Source: Isoptericola variabilis 225 (GTDB lineage: Bacteria; Actinomycetota; Actinomycetes; Actinomycetales; Cellulomonadaceae). From it: a stretch of 64,000 nt of DNA. Below are positions 45,585 to 55,513 of this stretch, one piece after another. Location: positions 2,418,001 through 2,482,000 of the forward strand of contig NC_015588.1 of assembly GCF_000215105.1 (NCBI RefSeq), given 5' to 3'. A program made the translations under genes and the position numbers. The number at the start of each line of letters is the position of its first letter. Position 1 is the first letter of the stretch. Under the pieces are notes generated by a model. The model was given only the letters and a program-made list of their open reading frames with translations. It was not told the DNA's origin and made no database searches.

Positions 45585-46608
45585 GAGGGTCCGTCCTCGG
45601 GTCGATGGCGAGGAGGCCCAGGTCGGCGAGCAGCCCACCGAGGATGGCGAGGACGGTCAGCAGCACGGTGGACGTGGCCAGCAGCGCGAAGTCCTGGGCG
45701 AGGGCGGCCTGGACGAGCGCGCGGCCCAGGCCAGGCCAGGAGAAGATCTCCTCCACCAGCACGGACCCGGCCACCACCTCCGGCAGGCGGGCGCCGGCGA
45801 TCCCCAGCGTGGGCACGGCTGCGCCGGGCAGGACGTGCCGCAGCAGCACCCGCCACTCGGCGACGCCGCGCAACCGGGCCGCGTCCGTGGCGGGGGTGCG
45901 CAGCTGCACCGTCATCGCGCGGTGCAGGTGCAGGGTGATCCAGGGCAGCTGCGACAGGGCCACGGCCAGCACCGGGAGCACGAGGTGGCGAGCCACCTGC
46001 GCCGTGGTGACGGGGGACCCCGGGTCCGTCAGGCCGCCGGCGGGGAACCATCCGAGCGCGAGGGACAGCAGCCCCATGAGGACCATGGCGGAGAGGAATG
46101 CCGGGACCGCCGACAGCGCCCACATGCCGCCGGTCAGCGCGGCGGCGACGATGCCGTGCGGGCGCAGCGCGGCCGCGAGCGCGAGCGGCACGGAGACCGC
46201 GGCCCCGACGGCGAGGCCGGCCACCATGAGCAGGAGCGTCCAGGGCAGGCGCGCGGTCACGACGTCGGCGACGGGTGCGCGGCCGGACGTCGAGGCGCCG
46301 AGGTCGCCGGCGACCAGCCCGGTGACCCACTGCCACCAGGCGTGCAGCCAGTGCGAGCCGGCCACCGCGCGCTCGACGTGGTCGCGGGCCGCGCCCCCGG
46401 TGAACTCGTCGTTGGCGCCCAGGAACGCCGAGGCGGCGTCCGTGGGAGAGGCTGCCGCCAGGGCGAACACGCCGAGGCTGAGGAGTGCGACGAGCGGCGC
46501 GGCCCAGGCCAGCCTGCGCCCGGCGAGGCGGAGCATGGCGGCCGGGCGCGGGAGTTCCTGCCGTGCCCGTCGGCCGCGCGTCCCGGCACCGGCGACGACG
46601 GCGCTCAT
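45574..46608 (-). CDS. ABC importer permease, NikB/DppB type
   Basis: The 344-residue membrane protein has GDLGASTSGRAPVADVVTARLPWTL-type periplasmic loop features, several membrane helices, the EAA loop TDAARLRGVAEWRVLLRHV and the closing motif VLVEEIFSWPGLGRALVQA typical of DppB/NikB. It overlaps the binding-protein gene by ATGA and the next permease by eleven bases. Confidence 0.9.
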   Translation of the reverse strand: MSAVVAGAGTRGRRARQELPRPAAMLRLAGRRLAWAAPLVALLSLGVFALAAASPTDAASAFLGANDEFTGGAARDHVERAVAGSHWLHAWWQWVTGLVAGDLGASTSGRAPVADVVTARLPWTLLLMVAGLAVGAAVSVPLALAAALRPHGIVAAALTGGMWALSAVPAFLSAMVLMGLLSLALGWFPAGGLTDPGSPVTTAQVARHLVLPVLAVALSQLPWITLHLHRAMTVQLRTPATDAARLRGVAEWRVLLRHVLPGAAVPTLGIAGARLPEVVAGSVLVEEIFSWPGLGRALVQAALAQDFALLATSTVLLTVLAILGGLLADLGLLAIDPRTDPHAL

Positions 46609-48260
46609 GGCCGTCTCCACTCGTGGACGTTGAACCACGGGCCCCAGGCGACGCCGTGCGAGTGCGGCTCCAGGACGTGGTCCAGGCCGTCCCACGCGTC
46701 CAGCCCGCGGGCGACGTAGGTGTGCTCGAGCGCGAAGACCGCCACCATCGGGGGGTTGTCCACGAGCCGCCGCTGGACCTGGCGGTACAGCGCGGCGCGG
46801 GCGGCGGGGTCCGCCTCGGCGCGGGCCGCCTCCAGCAGCCGGTCGACCCGCGGGTCGGCGTACCCGGAGGGGTTGGAGTAGGCGTCGTCCTCGTCGAAGA
46901 CGGCGAAGTCGGAGTGCAGCTGGCGGTAGGCCTGGGCGTCGGGGTCGTACGGCATGTCGCCGCCGCCGAGCACGAAGGCCTTCTCGTCCATCGCGGTCAC
47001 CGCGTACGGGCGGTCCACTCCCTCGAGCGAGACCTCGATCCCGAGCGGCGCCAGGTCGGAGGCGAAGGCCTGCGCGACGTCGCGACGCAGGGTGTCCTCG
47101 GCGAAGTACATGACGGTGAAGGCGAACGGCACGCCGTCCTTGGCGCGCACCCCGTCCGCGCCGATCGTCCATCCGGCCTTGTCGAGTAGGGCCGCGGCGG
47201 CCTCGGGGTCGTGCTCGAACGTGGCTGACGGGTCGTAGGCGTCCCCCTGCGCGGGTGTGAAGGGGCCCGCGACGGCGACGCCGTGGCCCGCCAGGATGCC
47301 GTCGATCATCGCCTGCCGGTCGGTGGCGAGGTTCAGGGCCACGCGCACGGCGGGGTCCGCGAAGAACGGCAGGGTGACGGGCAGCGAGATCGCCCGGTAG
47401 TCGGCGGACGGGTTGGTCACGAGCTCGAGCCCGTCCACGCCGTCGAGCTGGGCCGCGGTGCGCGGCGAGAGCTGGGCGCCGTCGACCTCGCCGGAGCGGA
47501 CCCGCTGGGCCCGGGCGTTCTCGTCGGCCACGAACGCCAGGTGGATGGTCTGCACCTCGGGGGTGCCGCCCCACCAGTCCTCGCGCGCCTGCAGGGTCAT
47601 GGAGTCGCCCCTGCGCCACTCGGCCAGCACGTACGGCCCGGTCCCGACGGGCGTGGTCGCGAGCGGGGAGTCGACGACGCTGTCGCCCAAGGCCTCGGAG
47701 GCGGGGATGCCCAGCGTCAGGCGGGCGGGCAGCCCCGCGTACGGGTGGGCCAGGTCGAATCGCACCGTCGTGGCGTCGACGGCGGTGACCGCGTCGATCA
47801 TCGCGTAGTCCGCCGCCATCCAGGACCCCATGTCCGGGTCCCGCACCGCGTCGAACGCCGCGACGACGTCGTGGGCGTCGAACACCGAGCCGTCGCTGAA
47901 GGTGACGCCCTCGCGCAGCGTGACCGTCCACGAGGTGAGGTCGGCGTCGGGCACCGGCATCGCGGCGGCCAGGCCGGGCTCGAGGACACCGTCCGCGCCG
48001 ACCGCGACGAGTCCGTCGTAGAGCTTCGAGGTGATGCCGAGCGGGTACTCGAGCGGGTTGAGGGTGTCGTAGTCCCCCGTCTCGGCGAGCCGGACAGTGG
48101 CCGCGCCCGCGCCGGTGGGGACGCCGGACGCCGTCGTGCCGGGCGCCGCGCAACCACCGGCCAGGAGCGTGATGAGGGTCGTCGTGGCGAGCGCAGGTCC
48201 GGCGACGGGCACCAACCGGTGCGACCCGGCCCTGGTGCGGCGAGCGGTGCGAAGGTGCAT
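46605..48260 (-). CDS. ABC importer substrate-binding lipoprotein, family 5 (NikA/DppA-like)
   Basis: The 551-residue lipoprotein (ITLLAGGCAAPG) is a family 5 solute-binding protein. It has LNPLEYPLGITSKLYDGLV near the start, WTVTLREGVTFSDGSVFDAHDV and the VGTGPYVLAEW motif. Family 5 proteins bind peptides, nickel chelates and related molecules. His and Met residues occur near the end (LEPHSHGVAWGPW), but the ligand cannot be read from the sequence. It starts the first importer of the locus, next to urease. Confidence 0.9.
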   Translation of the reverse strand: MHLRTARRTRAGSHRLVPVAGPALATTTLITLLAGGCAAPGTTASGVPTGAGAATVRLAETGDYDTLNPLEYPLGITSKLYDGLVAVGADGVLEPGLAAAMPVPDADLTSWTVTLREGVTFSDGSVFDAHDVVAAFDAVRDPDMGSWMAADYAMIDAVTAVDATTVRFDLAHPYAGLPARLTLGIPASEALGDSVVDSPLATTPVGTGPYVLAEWRRGDSMTLQAREDWWGGTPEVQTIHLAFVADENARAQRVRSGEVDGAQLSPRTAAQLDGVDGLELVTNPSADYRAISLPVTLPFFADPAVRVALNLATDRQAMIDGILAGHGVAVAGPFTPAQGDAYDPSATFEHDPEAAAALLDKAGWTIGADGVRAKDGVPFAFTVMYFAEDTLRRDVAQAFASDLAPLGIEVSLEGVDRPYAVTAMDEKAFVLGGGDMPYDPDAQAYRQLHSDFAVFDEDDAYSNPSGYADPRVDRLLEAARAEADPAARAALYRQVQRRLVDNPPMVAVFALEHTYVARGLDAWDGLDHVLEPHSHGVAWGPWFNVHEWRRP

Positions 48261-48270
48261 GTGCGGGTCC

Positions 48271-49266
48271 TCAGGAGACGGAGATGCGCGGGTCGGCGAC
48301 GGACTGCAGGACGTCCGCGACGGTGTTCACCACGACGTACAGGCCGCCGAGGACGAAGGTGACGCCGGCGATGGCCGGGAAGTCGGAGACGGGCAGGCTG
48401 GCCCCGAGGTAGGAGCCCAGGCCGCCCCAGGTGAAGACGCCCTCGATGAGGAGCACGCCACCGAACATGAAGCCGAGCTGCAGGGCGCTCATCGACAGCG
48501 CCGCGTTGAGGGAGTTGCGCAGCACGTGCCGTCCCAGCACCTGGGCCTCGGTCAGTCCCTTGGCGGTGGCGGTGCGGACGTGGTCGGAGCGCAGGGTGTC
48601 GGTGAGGCTGGAGCGCAGCACGCGTCCCACGGCGAGCGCCGGCCCGACGGCCAGGGCCAGGGCGGGCAGGGTGATGTGGGCCAGCGCGTCGCCGGTGGCC
48701 GGCAGGTCGCCGGCCAGCAGGCTGTCGAGGATCGTCAGTCCCGTGGGGCCGTCCTCGACGCCGCCCCTTCCCGAGGCCGGCAGCCAGCCCAACAGCTTGT
48801 AGAACACGATGAGCCCGACGATGCCGAGCATGAACGTCGGTGCGGTGGAGCCGACGAAGAGCAGGCCGCGGAAGACCGCCGACAGCGGCCAGCGCAGCAT
48901 GCTCGAGACCGCGAACACCACGCCGAGCAGCAGGGCGATCACGAACGCCACGAGCACGAGCTCGACCGTGGCGGGCAGGTAGGCCATGAGGTCCTCGGTC
49001 ACGGGGCGGCGCGTGCGGAACGACGTGCCCAGGTCCCCGCTGGCGAGCCCGGCCAGGAACACGAGATACCGCTGCGGGGCCGGATCGTCCAGCCCGAGCC
49101 GCGCGCGGGCGGCCGCGACCGCCTCCGGCGGCGCGTTGCCGCCGATGGTGGCGGCGACCGGGTCCGCCCCGGAGACCTCCTGCAGGACGAACAGCACGAG
49201 CGACAGGAACCACAGCAGGCCGAGGAGCGAGGCCAGCCGGAGGCCGACGAAGCGCAGGTGGGACAT
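48271..49266 (-). CDS. ABC importer permease, DppB type (second system)
   Basis: The 331-residue membrane protein has the first helix LLGLLWFLSLVLFVLQ, the loop ARARLGLDDPAPQRYLVFL, GDLGTSFRTRRPVTEDL, the EAA loop HVRTATAKGLTEAQVLGRHV and VLLIEGVFTWGGLGSYL, all standard for DppB. It is followed after five bases (by gene order, preceded) by the DppC-type permease and belongs to the second importer. Confidence 0.92.
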   Translation of the reverse strand: MSHLRFVGLRLASLLGLLWFLSLVLFVLQEVSGADPVAATIGGNAPPEAVAAARARLGLDDPAPQRYLVFLAGLASGDLGTSFRTRRPVTEDLMAYLPATVELVLVAFVIALLLGVVFAVSSMLRWPLSAVFRGLLFVGSTAPTFMLGIVGLIVFYKLLGWLPASGRGGVEDGPTGLTILDSLLAGDLPATGDALAHITLPALALAVGPALAVGRVLRSSLTDTLRSDHVRTATAKGLTEAQVLGRHVLRNSLNAALSMSALQLGFMFGGVLLIEGVFTWGGLGSYLGASLPVSDFPAIAGVTFVLGGLYVVVNTVADVLQSVADPRISVS

Positions 49267-49271
49267 CAGGG

Positions 49272-50207
49272 TCACCTCCGGTGGGCGAGCCGGTTGCGCA
49301 GCGCGTCCCCGGCGAGGTTGGACAGCAGGCTCAGGAGCATCACGACGAGCCCGGGCACCAGCGGGATCCACCAGGCGTCGAGGATTTCCACGAGGCCCCG
49401 GGAGGTGTCCGAGCCGAGCTCGGGGGCGGGTGCGGGCTGGCCGAGGCCGAGGAAGGACAGCGAGGCGAGGACCATGACGACGTTGCCGATGTCGAGGCTC
49501 GCGGTGATGATCGCGGTGGGGACGACGCCCGGCAGGACGTGACGCCACATGACCCGCAGCGGGCCGACGCCCGCCATGCGGGCGGCCTCCACGTGCGGCC
49601 GGGCCACGATGGCGCGCACCTCGCCCCGGACGATGCGGGCGTAGTAGGGCCACCAGACGATGGTCACGGCCAGGAACGTGTTGAACAGCCCGGGGCCGAG
49701 CGCCGCGGCCACGGCCACCGCGACGAGCATGGACGGCAGCGCGAGGAAGACCTCCGTCGAGCGCATCAGCGCGGAGTCCACCCAGCCGCCGGCCATCCCG
49801 GCGACGACGCCGACGAGCGTCCCGGCGAGCAGGCCGACCGTGGTGACCGCGATGGACAGCAGCCAGGAGGTGCGCAGACCGATGAGCACGCGGGACAGGG
49901 TGTCGCGGCCGATCTGGTCCGTGCCGAGCAGGTGGCCCTCGGCGAACGGCGGCAGCTTGGGGACGCCGACCGGTTGGACGGGGTCGTAGGGGGCGAGCGC
50001 GGGTGAGATCAGCGCCAGGACGGTGAGGCCGGCCAGCAGGGCGATGAGCGTCCAGTCGACGGCACGGCGGGCGGCTGAGTCGGTGCCGCCGCCACGGCGG
50101 CGGGCCGGGCGGCGCCAGCGCGGCGCGGGGGCCGGCGCGGTCGGGGTGGCGGCGGCGCCCGCGCGCGTCGGCGGCTGCTCGCCCGGGCGGGTCAGGATGT
50201 CGGCCAT
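49272..50207 (-). CDS. ABC importer permease, DppC type (second system)
   Basis: The 311-residue membrane protein has a Pro/Ala-rich cytoplasmic start, a first helix (WTLIALLAGLTVLALISPAL), HLLGTDQIGRDTLSRVLIGL, the EAA loop HVEAARMAGVGPLRVMWRHV and SLSFLGLGQPAPAPELG. The start shares a base with the stop of the double ATPase (TGATG). It pairs with the DppB-type permease. Confidence 0.92.
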   Translation of the reverse strand: MADILTRPGEQPPTRAGAAATPTAPAPAPRWRRPARRRGGGTDSAARRAVDWTLIALLAGLTVLALISPALAPYDPVQPVGVPKLPPFAEGHLLGTDQIGRDTLSRVLIGLRTSWLLSIAVTTVGLLAGTLVGVVAGMAGGWVDSALMRSTEVFLALPSMLVAVAVAAALGPGLFNTFLAVTIVWWPYYARIVRGEVRAIVARPHVEAARMAGVGPLRVMWRHVLPGVVPTAIITASLDIGNVVMVLASLSFLGLGQPAPAPELGSDTSRGLVEILDAWWIPLVPGLVVMLLSLLSNLAGDALRNRLAHRR

Positions 50208-52228
50208 CAGATCTCTCCCCTGCGGACGCACGCCACCTCGTGCCGTCGGGCGACGTCGGCGGACGGGCGTCCGTCGACGGCGGTGAGCTGGATCCCCACG
50301 ACGGTGCGGGAGCACTCCGGCAGGGCGACGGGGCACCTCGGGTGGAAGGCGCACCCGGTGGGCGGGTCGAGCGCGCTGGCCGGCTCGCCCGGCAGCGGCT
50401 CGATCACCTTGCCGGGCTGGGGCACCGCGGCCACCAGGTTGCGGGTGTACGGGTGGCGGGGGTCGGCGATGACGTCCTCGGCGCGGCCCACCTCGACGAT
50501 GCGGCCGAGGTACATGACCGCGATGCGGTCGCCGACGATGCGCGCGACCGCCAGGTCGTGGGTGACGAACATGACCGCGATGCCGAGGTCGCGGCGCAGC
50601 TCGTTGATGAGGTTGAGCACGTTCGCGGCCACCGACACGTCGAGGGCGCTGGTGGGCTCGTCGCACAGCAGGACCTGGGGCGGCACGATCGTGGCGCGGG
50701 CCAGGGCCACGCGCTGGCGCTGGCCGCCGGAGAGCTCCCCGGGCAGGGCGTCGAGCACCGCCGCGGGCAGGCCGACGCGGTCCAGGATGGCTCGGGCCTT
50801 CTGCTCCTTCTCGGTCCTGGGCATGCGGCCGGACAGGCGCTCGTGCAGCACCTCTCGGATGGTCATCCACGGGGTGAGCGAGGACCCGGCGTCCTGGAAG
50901 ACCATCTGCACGTCGGTGCCGCGCGGCCCGCGCAGCGAGCCGGTGAACCGCTTCTCGAGGTGGCCGGCCACGCGCAGCAGGGTCGACTTGCCGGAGCCGG
51001 ACTCCCCCACGATGGCGACGGACTCGCCGGGCTGGACGTCGAGGGTGACGCCGCGCAGGGCCCCGAGCCGGGCCTTGCGTCCGCGCTCGTCGCGGACCTG
51101 GAACGTGCACTCGACGTCGGCGGCCTGGATCAGGGAGGCGCCGCGCAGCGGCTCCGGCGACGGGGGCACCGGGTCGAGCTCGTCGCGTGCCGCCGCGGCG
51201 TCGCCCAGGCGGGCGGCCTCGAAGCAGGCCGTCAGGTGCGTGCCGGCGGCGGCGTCCGGGTCGGGGTCGGGGGCCGGCAGCAGCGGCGGCGCGGCGGCGG
51301 TGCAGGTGGTGACGGCGAAGCGGCAGCGCGGCGCGAACGGGCACCCGTCCGCCGACCGCGCGGTGACGTCGGTCGGCAGTGCCCACAACGGTCGGCTCCG
51401 GTCCGAGTCGAGCGTCAGCCGCGAGCCCAGCAGCCCGAGCGTGTAGGGGTGGCGCGCAGACTGCAGGACCTGCTGGGTCGTGCCGGTCTCCACGATCCGG
51501 CCCTGGTACATCACCGCGATGCGGTCGGCGATCTGCGCTGCCACGCCCAGGTCGTGGGTGATGAGGACGATGGAGCATCCCACCTCGTCGCGCATCGAGG
51601 CGAGGAGCTTGAGGACCTGTGCCTGCACGGTGACGTCCAGCGCGGTCGTCGGCTCGTCGGCGACCAGGAGGTCGGGGTTGCCGGCCACGGCCATCGCGAT
51701 CATGACGCGCTGACGCAGGCCGCCGGACAGCTCGTGCGGGTAGGAGCGGTAGCGGCGTTCCGGCTGCGGGATGCCGACCGCGCGCATCAGCCGGATCGCC
51801 TCGTCCTGAGAGCCGGCCTTCTCCGCCACCTGGCGGCCGACGACCATCGTGGGGTTGAGGGAGGTCATCGGGTCCTGGAAGACCACGCCCATCCGGGTGC
51901 GGCGTGCCTCGCGGAGCTCCGCGGGAGACGCCGTGCGCAGGTTCATGCCGACGACCTCGAGGCTGCCGTCGATGTGCGGACGGGACGGCTCGGGCAGCAA
52001 GCCGAGCATCGCCATGCTCATGACGCTCTTGCCCGACCCGGACTCGCCGACGACGCCGAGGATCTCGCCCCGGCCGATCTCGAGGTCGATCCCGTGCAGG
52101 ATCTGGGAACGCAGGCCGTTGCGCTCGAGGCTCACGTCGAGCCCGCGCAGGCGGACGACGGCGTCCAGGGTGCGGACCGTGCCCGACTCGGGCAGCGTCC
52201 CGGTGAGGGGCGGTGCAGCTGTGTCCAT
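50207..52228 (-). CDS. Fused DppD-DppF type ABC ATPase (second system)
   Basis: The 673-residue protein joins two peptide-importer ATPases. Half one has GESGSGKSVMSMAML, LSGGLRQRVMIAMA, LLVADEPTTALDVTVQ and the C-terminal Cys motif GCPFAPRCRFAVTTC. Half two has GESGSGKSTLLRV, LSGGQRQRVALARA, LCDEPTSALDVS and GCAFHPRCPVALPEC. The two Cys-rich ends are typical of oligopeptide/dipeptide ATPases and may hold Fe-S clusters. It serves the permeases downstream and probably the binding protein at 53831-55462. Confidence 0.93.
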   Translation of the reverse strand: MDTAAPPLTGTLPESGTVRTLDAVVRLRGLDVSLERNGLRSQILHGIDLEIGRGEILGVVGESGSGKSVMSMAMLGLLPEPSRPHIDGSLEVVGMNLRTASPAELREARRTRMGVVFQDPMTSLNPTMVVGRQVAEKAGSQDEAIRLMRAVGIPQPERRYRSYPHELSGGLRQRVMIAMAVAGNPDLLVADEPTTALDVTVQAQVLKLLASMRDEVGCSIVLITHDLGVAAQIADRIAVMYQGRIVETGTTQQVLQSARHPYTLGLLGSRLTLDSDRSRPLWALPTDVTARSADGCPFAPRCRFAVTTCTAAAPPLLPAPDPDPDAAAGTHLTACFEAARLGDAAAARDELDPVPPSPEPLRGASLIQAADVECTFQVRDERGRKARLGALRGVTLDVQPGESVAIVGESGSGKSTLLRVAGHLEKRFTGSLRGPRGTDVQMVFQDAGSSLTPWMTIREVLHERLSGRMPRTEKEQKARAILDRVGLPAAVLDALPGELSGGQRQRVALARATIVPPQVLLCDEPTSALDVSVAANVLNLINELRRDLGIAVMFVTHDLAVARIVGDRIAVMYLGRIVEVGRAEDVIADPRHPYTRNLVAAVPQPGKVIEPLPGEPASALDPPTGCAFHPRCPVALPECSRTVVGIQLTAVDGRPSADVARRHEVACVRRGEI

Positions 52229-52342
52229 GGTGACCGGCTCCTTCGTGGCTGGTGCGGGACTGGCTGGTGCGGCGGGTCCGTGCGTGCAGGGTGGTCCAGC
52301 ACCGTCTCGCCGCCGTCTCGGCGGAGTTTCCGGCGAGTTTCC

Positions 52343-53665
52343 TCAGGTGTGGGCGGGTTCGGCGGCCGCGGTGGGCGGGGCGGAGCCCGGGACCACCTGG
52401 GCGGCACGCCCGGCGGCGTCCGCGGCAGCCACCTCGGCGACCCGGCGCTGCCGGGAGTGGGCGGTGGCGGCCAGCAGGACGGCGACGACGACGCCGACCG
52501 CCGCCGCGCCGAGCCACAGGACCCGGGAGCCGAAGGCATCGAGCACGAAGCCCCCGGCGACCGGACCGACGGCCATCGCGAGCGAGTGGGTGAGCCCGTA
52601 CACGCCCTGGTATCGACCCCGGCGGCGGGGGTCGGCCAGGTCGGCGGTCAGGGAGGTCGCCTGCGGGTGCGACCCCATCTCACCGAGGGTCCAGACGGCC
52701 ACGGTGACCAGGTACATGGCCAGCGTGGAGGCCGCGGCCTGCATGCCGACGCCGACGGCCGTGACGCCGATCGCGAGGACGATGACGAGGTCGCGCGACC
52801 AGCGGTTGAACAGGCGGGCGGTGGGCAGCTGCAGCAGGCACAGCAGCAGCCCGTTCAGGGTGAGCAGGACGCCGAAGTGGCTCGAGGGGTGGCCTTGCTC
52901 GGCCATGACGAGCGGGAGCGTCGTCGTGGACTGCACGTAGACGCACGAGTAGACGAACATGACGGCGGCGAACGTCATGAAGACGCGGTCGCCCAGCACG
53001 GAGAGCAGTCCGTCGCCGCGGCCCACCGCACCGGCCGGCGCCTGGAGGTGACCCGACGTCACGGCGTCGGGCACGTGCAGCCGCGTCTCGGGGACCTTCG
53101 CCGCGACCACGCACGCGGAGACCAGCACGAGCGCGGCCTGGCACCAGAACAGCAGCGAGAACGAGTGCTCGGCCATGAAGCCGGCGGCCAGCGGGCCGAT
53201 CGCGTAGCCGAGGTTGACCGCCCAGTAGTTGTAGTTGAACGCGGTGCGACGGTGCTGCGGCGCCACGAGGTCGCCGACCATGGTGTGAATCACGGGTCCG
53301 GCCGCGCCGTTGAACAGCCCGTACACGGTGAGCAGGGCGGCGATGAGCAGCGGGCCCTCGACCAGCGGGATGGCGACGAGCACCACCACGCTGAGCAGCT
53401 CGCTACCGAGCAGGACCTTGCGCCGGCCCACGCGGTCGGCGAGCACGCCGCCGGTCAGCGACGAGGCGACCACGCCGACGCCGTACGCGGCGACGACCAG
53501 GCCGGCCTGCCCGGCGGACATCCCCACGGCGGTGGTGAGGTAGATCGTCATGTACGGGACGACGAACCGGCCGATCCACACCACCAGCTGCGCGGTCCAC
53601 AGCCACCAGAAGGCGGCAGGGAGGTCACGCAGCCGGGTGTGCCCGGGGGGCTTGGCCGTGGTCAT
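52343..53665 (-). CDS. MFS transporter
   Basis: The 440-residue protein has about 12 membrane segments and the MFS loop motif GGVLADRVGRRKVLLGSEL. It resembles MdtH/YajR-like drug:H+ antiporters (FVVPYMTIYLTTAVGMSAGQ). It lies inside the transport and hydrolase operon between the second importer's ATPase and binding protein, so a role in moving the pathway's substrate or product is likely, but its direction and cargo are unknown. Confidence 0.88.
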   Translation of the reverse strand: MTTAKPPGHTRLRDLPAAFWWLWTAQLVVWIGRFVVPYMTIYLTTAVGMSAGQAGLVVAAYGVGVVASSLTGGVLADRVGRRKVLLGSELLSVVVLVAIPLVEGPLLIAALLTVYGLFNGAAGPVIHTMVGDLVAPQHRRTAFNYNYWAVNLGYAIGPLAAGFMAEHSFSLLFWCQAALVLVSACVVAAKVPETRLHVPDAVTSGHLQAPAGAVGRGDGLLSVLGDRVFMTFAAVMFVYSCVYVQSTTTLPLVMAEQGHPSSHFGVLLTLNGLLLCLLQLPTARLFNRWSRDLVIVLAIGVTAVGVGMQAAASTLAMYLVTVAVWTLGEMGSHPQATSLTADLADPRRRGRYQGVYGLTHSLAMAVGPVAGGFVLDAFGSRVLWLGAAAVGVVVAVLLAATAHSRQRRVAEVAAADAAGRAAQVVPGSAPPTAAAEPAHT

Positions 53666-53830
53666 GGTGTCTCCTTCGTCCGGGACGTCGAGCGCTGCCG
53701 GCGGTCTTCGGACGTGCGGGTTCGTGGGTGGGCTCCGACAGGGGATCGGCCGGGCCGACCCGTCGCCTCCCCGCCGGGAGGGCTGCCGCGGGGAGGCGAC
53801 GGGCGGTGCTGCTCGGACGTCGGCACGACC

Positions 53831-55462
53831 TCACTCGGAGGTCGCCGGGTCCCCGATGCCGAGGGTCGCGAAGTCGAGCGTCGCCGGTGCGGCGATGGAG
53901 TGGGACTCCTCCAGGCCCTGGAGCCAGTTCTGGGCCACCATGAAGTCGGTGCTCCAGGCGAACGTGGGCGCGCACCCGGCCTCGTAGGCGGCCTCGCCCG
54001 CTTCCACGTACTTCTCGTCCGAACCCGTGGTCACGGCCTCCTGCAGGAGGGCGGTCGTCGTCTCGTCGGAGCACTGCAGGTGGTTCAGGCCGCCGTCCGG
54101 GTCCCAGAACACGTGGCCGTGCATGTAGGCGTTGTTGGAGTCGGGCCACGTACTCGGGGCGATCATCACGTCAGGCGCGGACTCCGGGTTCTCGGGGAAG
54201 TCACCGAAGATTTCTGACGACTGGTGGCTGGTCACGGTGGCCTGCATGCCGAGAGCCTGCAGCTGGGCGGCGATGATGTTGGCCATCTGCTCGGCGTCCG
54301 CGCCGCCCGCGCTGTGCCCGATCTGGATCGGCGTGCCCGCCGGCAGCGACGAGACCCACTGCTCCAGCGCCGCCGGGTCGTGGACCAGCTCGCGGGAGTC
54401 CACGTCGGCCGGCAGCGCGCCCTTGGGGTAGTAGCCCTCGGCCGGGACGGAGCTGACGCCGGTGACCTGGTCGATGAGCGTCACCCAGTCGATGCCCTCG
54501 AACAGGGTCCGGCGGGCCTCAGCCTCGGCGAGCAGCTCGCGGTTGGGGTTCATGTACATGACGCCGACCTGGAAGGACGGCAGCGCGTAGGCCTGGAGCT
54601 CGTCGGAGTCCAGGTACTTCTGGCGCGACGCCGTCGGAACCGCGGACAGCAGGGCGTGCAGGTCGCCGTTCTCGAGCTCGAGCTGCATCGCGGAGATCTC
54701 GGTGTAGACGGGGAGCTCGACCGTGGTGAACTCGGGCTCGAGGTCTCCCCAGTAGTCCTCGAAATAGGTCAGCTGGTAGCCCTCGCCCACGACGGCCTCG
54801 GAGAGCACGTACGGGCCCGTGCCCGCCGACGTCGTCGACAGGTACGTCTGGGCGAAGTCGTCGCCGGCGTGCTCTTCGAGCGCGCTGGGGCTGATCATGC
54901 GCGGGCCGTACGGGGAAGCCAAGTAGTCGAGGAACGCCGAGTTCGGCTCGCTCAGCGTCACCGTGACGGTGTGGGCGTCGATCTCCTCGACGCCCGCCAC
55001 GCCCTGCACCATGTACGCCGGACCGGCGTCGACGTCGAGGCGCCGCTGGAAGGAGGCCTCCACCGCGGAGGAGTCGAAGTCCGTGCCGTCGTGGAACTTG
55101 ACGCCTTGGCGCAGCACGAAGGTGTACTCGGTGAAGTCGTCGTTCACCTCCCAGGACTCGGCGAGCGCCGGGACGATCTTGGCCTCGTCGTGGTTGCCGG
55201 GTTCGTAGCGCACGAGGCCCTCGTAGGCGTTGGTGGTGATGGCCAGCCCGTTGCCCGAGTAGTAGACGTCCGGGTCCGGCGGCTGGCCGATGTCGTTGAG
55301 GACCCCCAGGCGAAGAACGCCGTCGGTCGGTGCGGCGCTGCCTGAGTCGCCACCGGAGCTCGCGGCGCCGCCGGAGCAGCCGGAGAGCAGCAGCGCGCCG
55401 ACCGCGAGGAGCGCCAGGGAGCGCTTCGCGACCGCGGGCACGCGGGTCGTACGTCGGGTCAT
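53831..55462 (-). CDS. ABC importer substrate-binding lipoprotein, family 5 (second system)
   Basis: The 543-residue lipoprotein (VGALLLSGCSGG) is a family 5 binding protein with NAYEGLVRYEPGNHDEAKIV, YTFVLRQGVKFHDGTDFDSS and SAGTGPYVLSEA. Its gene is the first transport gene after the two ureohydrolase genes in transcription order, so its ligand is probably the guanidino substrate they use. It is clearly diverged from the binding protein near urease, in keeping with a different ligand. Confidence 0.9.
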   Translation of the reverse strand: MTRRTTRVPAVAKRSLALLAVGALLLSGCSGGAASSGGDSGSAAPTDGVLRLGVLNDIGQPPDPDVYYSGNGLAITTNAYEGLVRYEPGNHDEAKIVPALAESWEVNDDFTEYTFVLRQGVKFHDGTDFDSSAVEASFQRRLDVDAGPAYMVQGVAGVEEIDAHTVTVTLSEPNSAFLDYLASPYGPRMISPSALEEHAGDDFAQTYLSTTSAGTGPYVLSEAVVGEGYQLTYFEDYWGDLEPEFTTVELPVYTEISAMQLELENGDLHALLSAVPTASRQKYLDSDELQAYALPSFQVGVMYMNPNRELLAEAEARRTLFEGIDWVTLIDQVTGVSSVPAEGYYPKGALPADVDSRELVHDPAALEQWVSSLPAGTPIQIGHSAGGADAEQMANIIAAQLQALGMQATVTSHQSSEIFGDFPENPESAPDVMIAPSTWPDSNNAYMHGHVFWDPDGGLNHLQCSDETTTALLQEAVTTGSDEKYVEAGEAAYEAGCAPTFAWSTDFMVAQNWLQGLEESHSIAAPATLDFATLGIGDPATSE

Positions 55463-55513
55463 GGTGATCCTTCTCTCGGGGGACGGTGCGGGAAAGAGGG
55501 GACGACGGGGCGG

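Noticed and set aside
50240..54217. Very long plus-strand open frame antisense to the importer genes
   Set aside because: It has no domain match, is rich in Arg, Gly, Asp and His, and mirrors several well-defined minus-strand genes.
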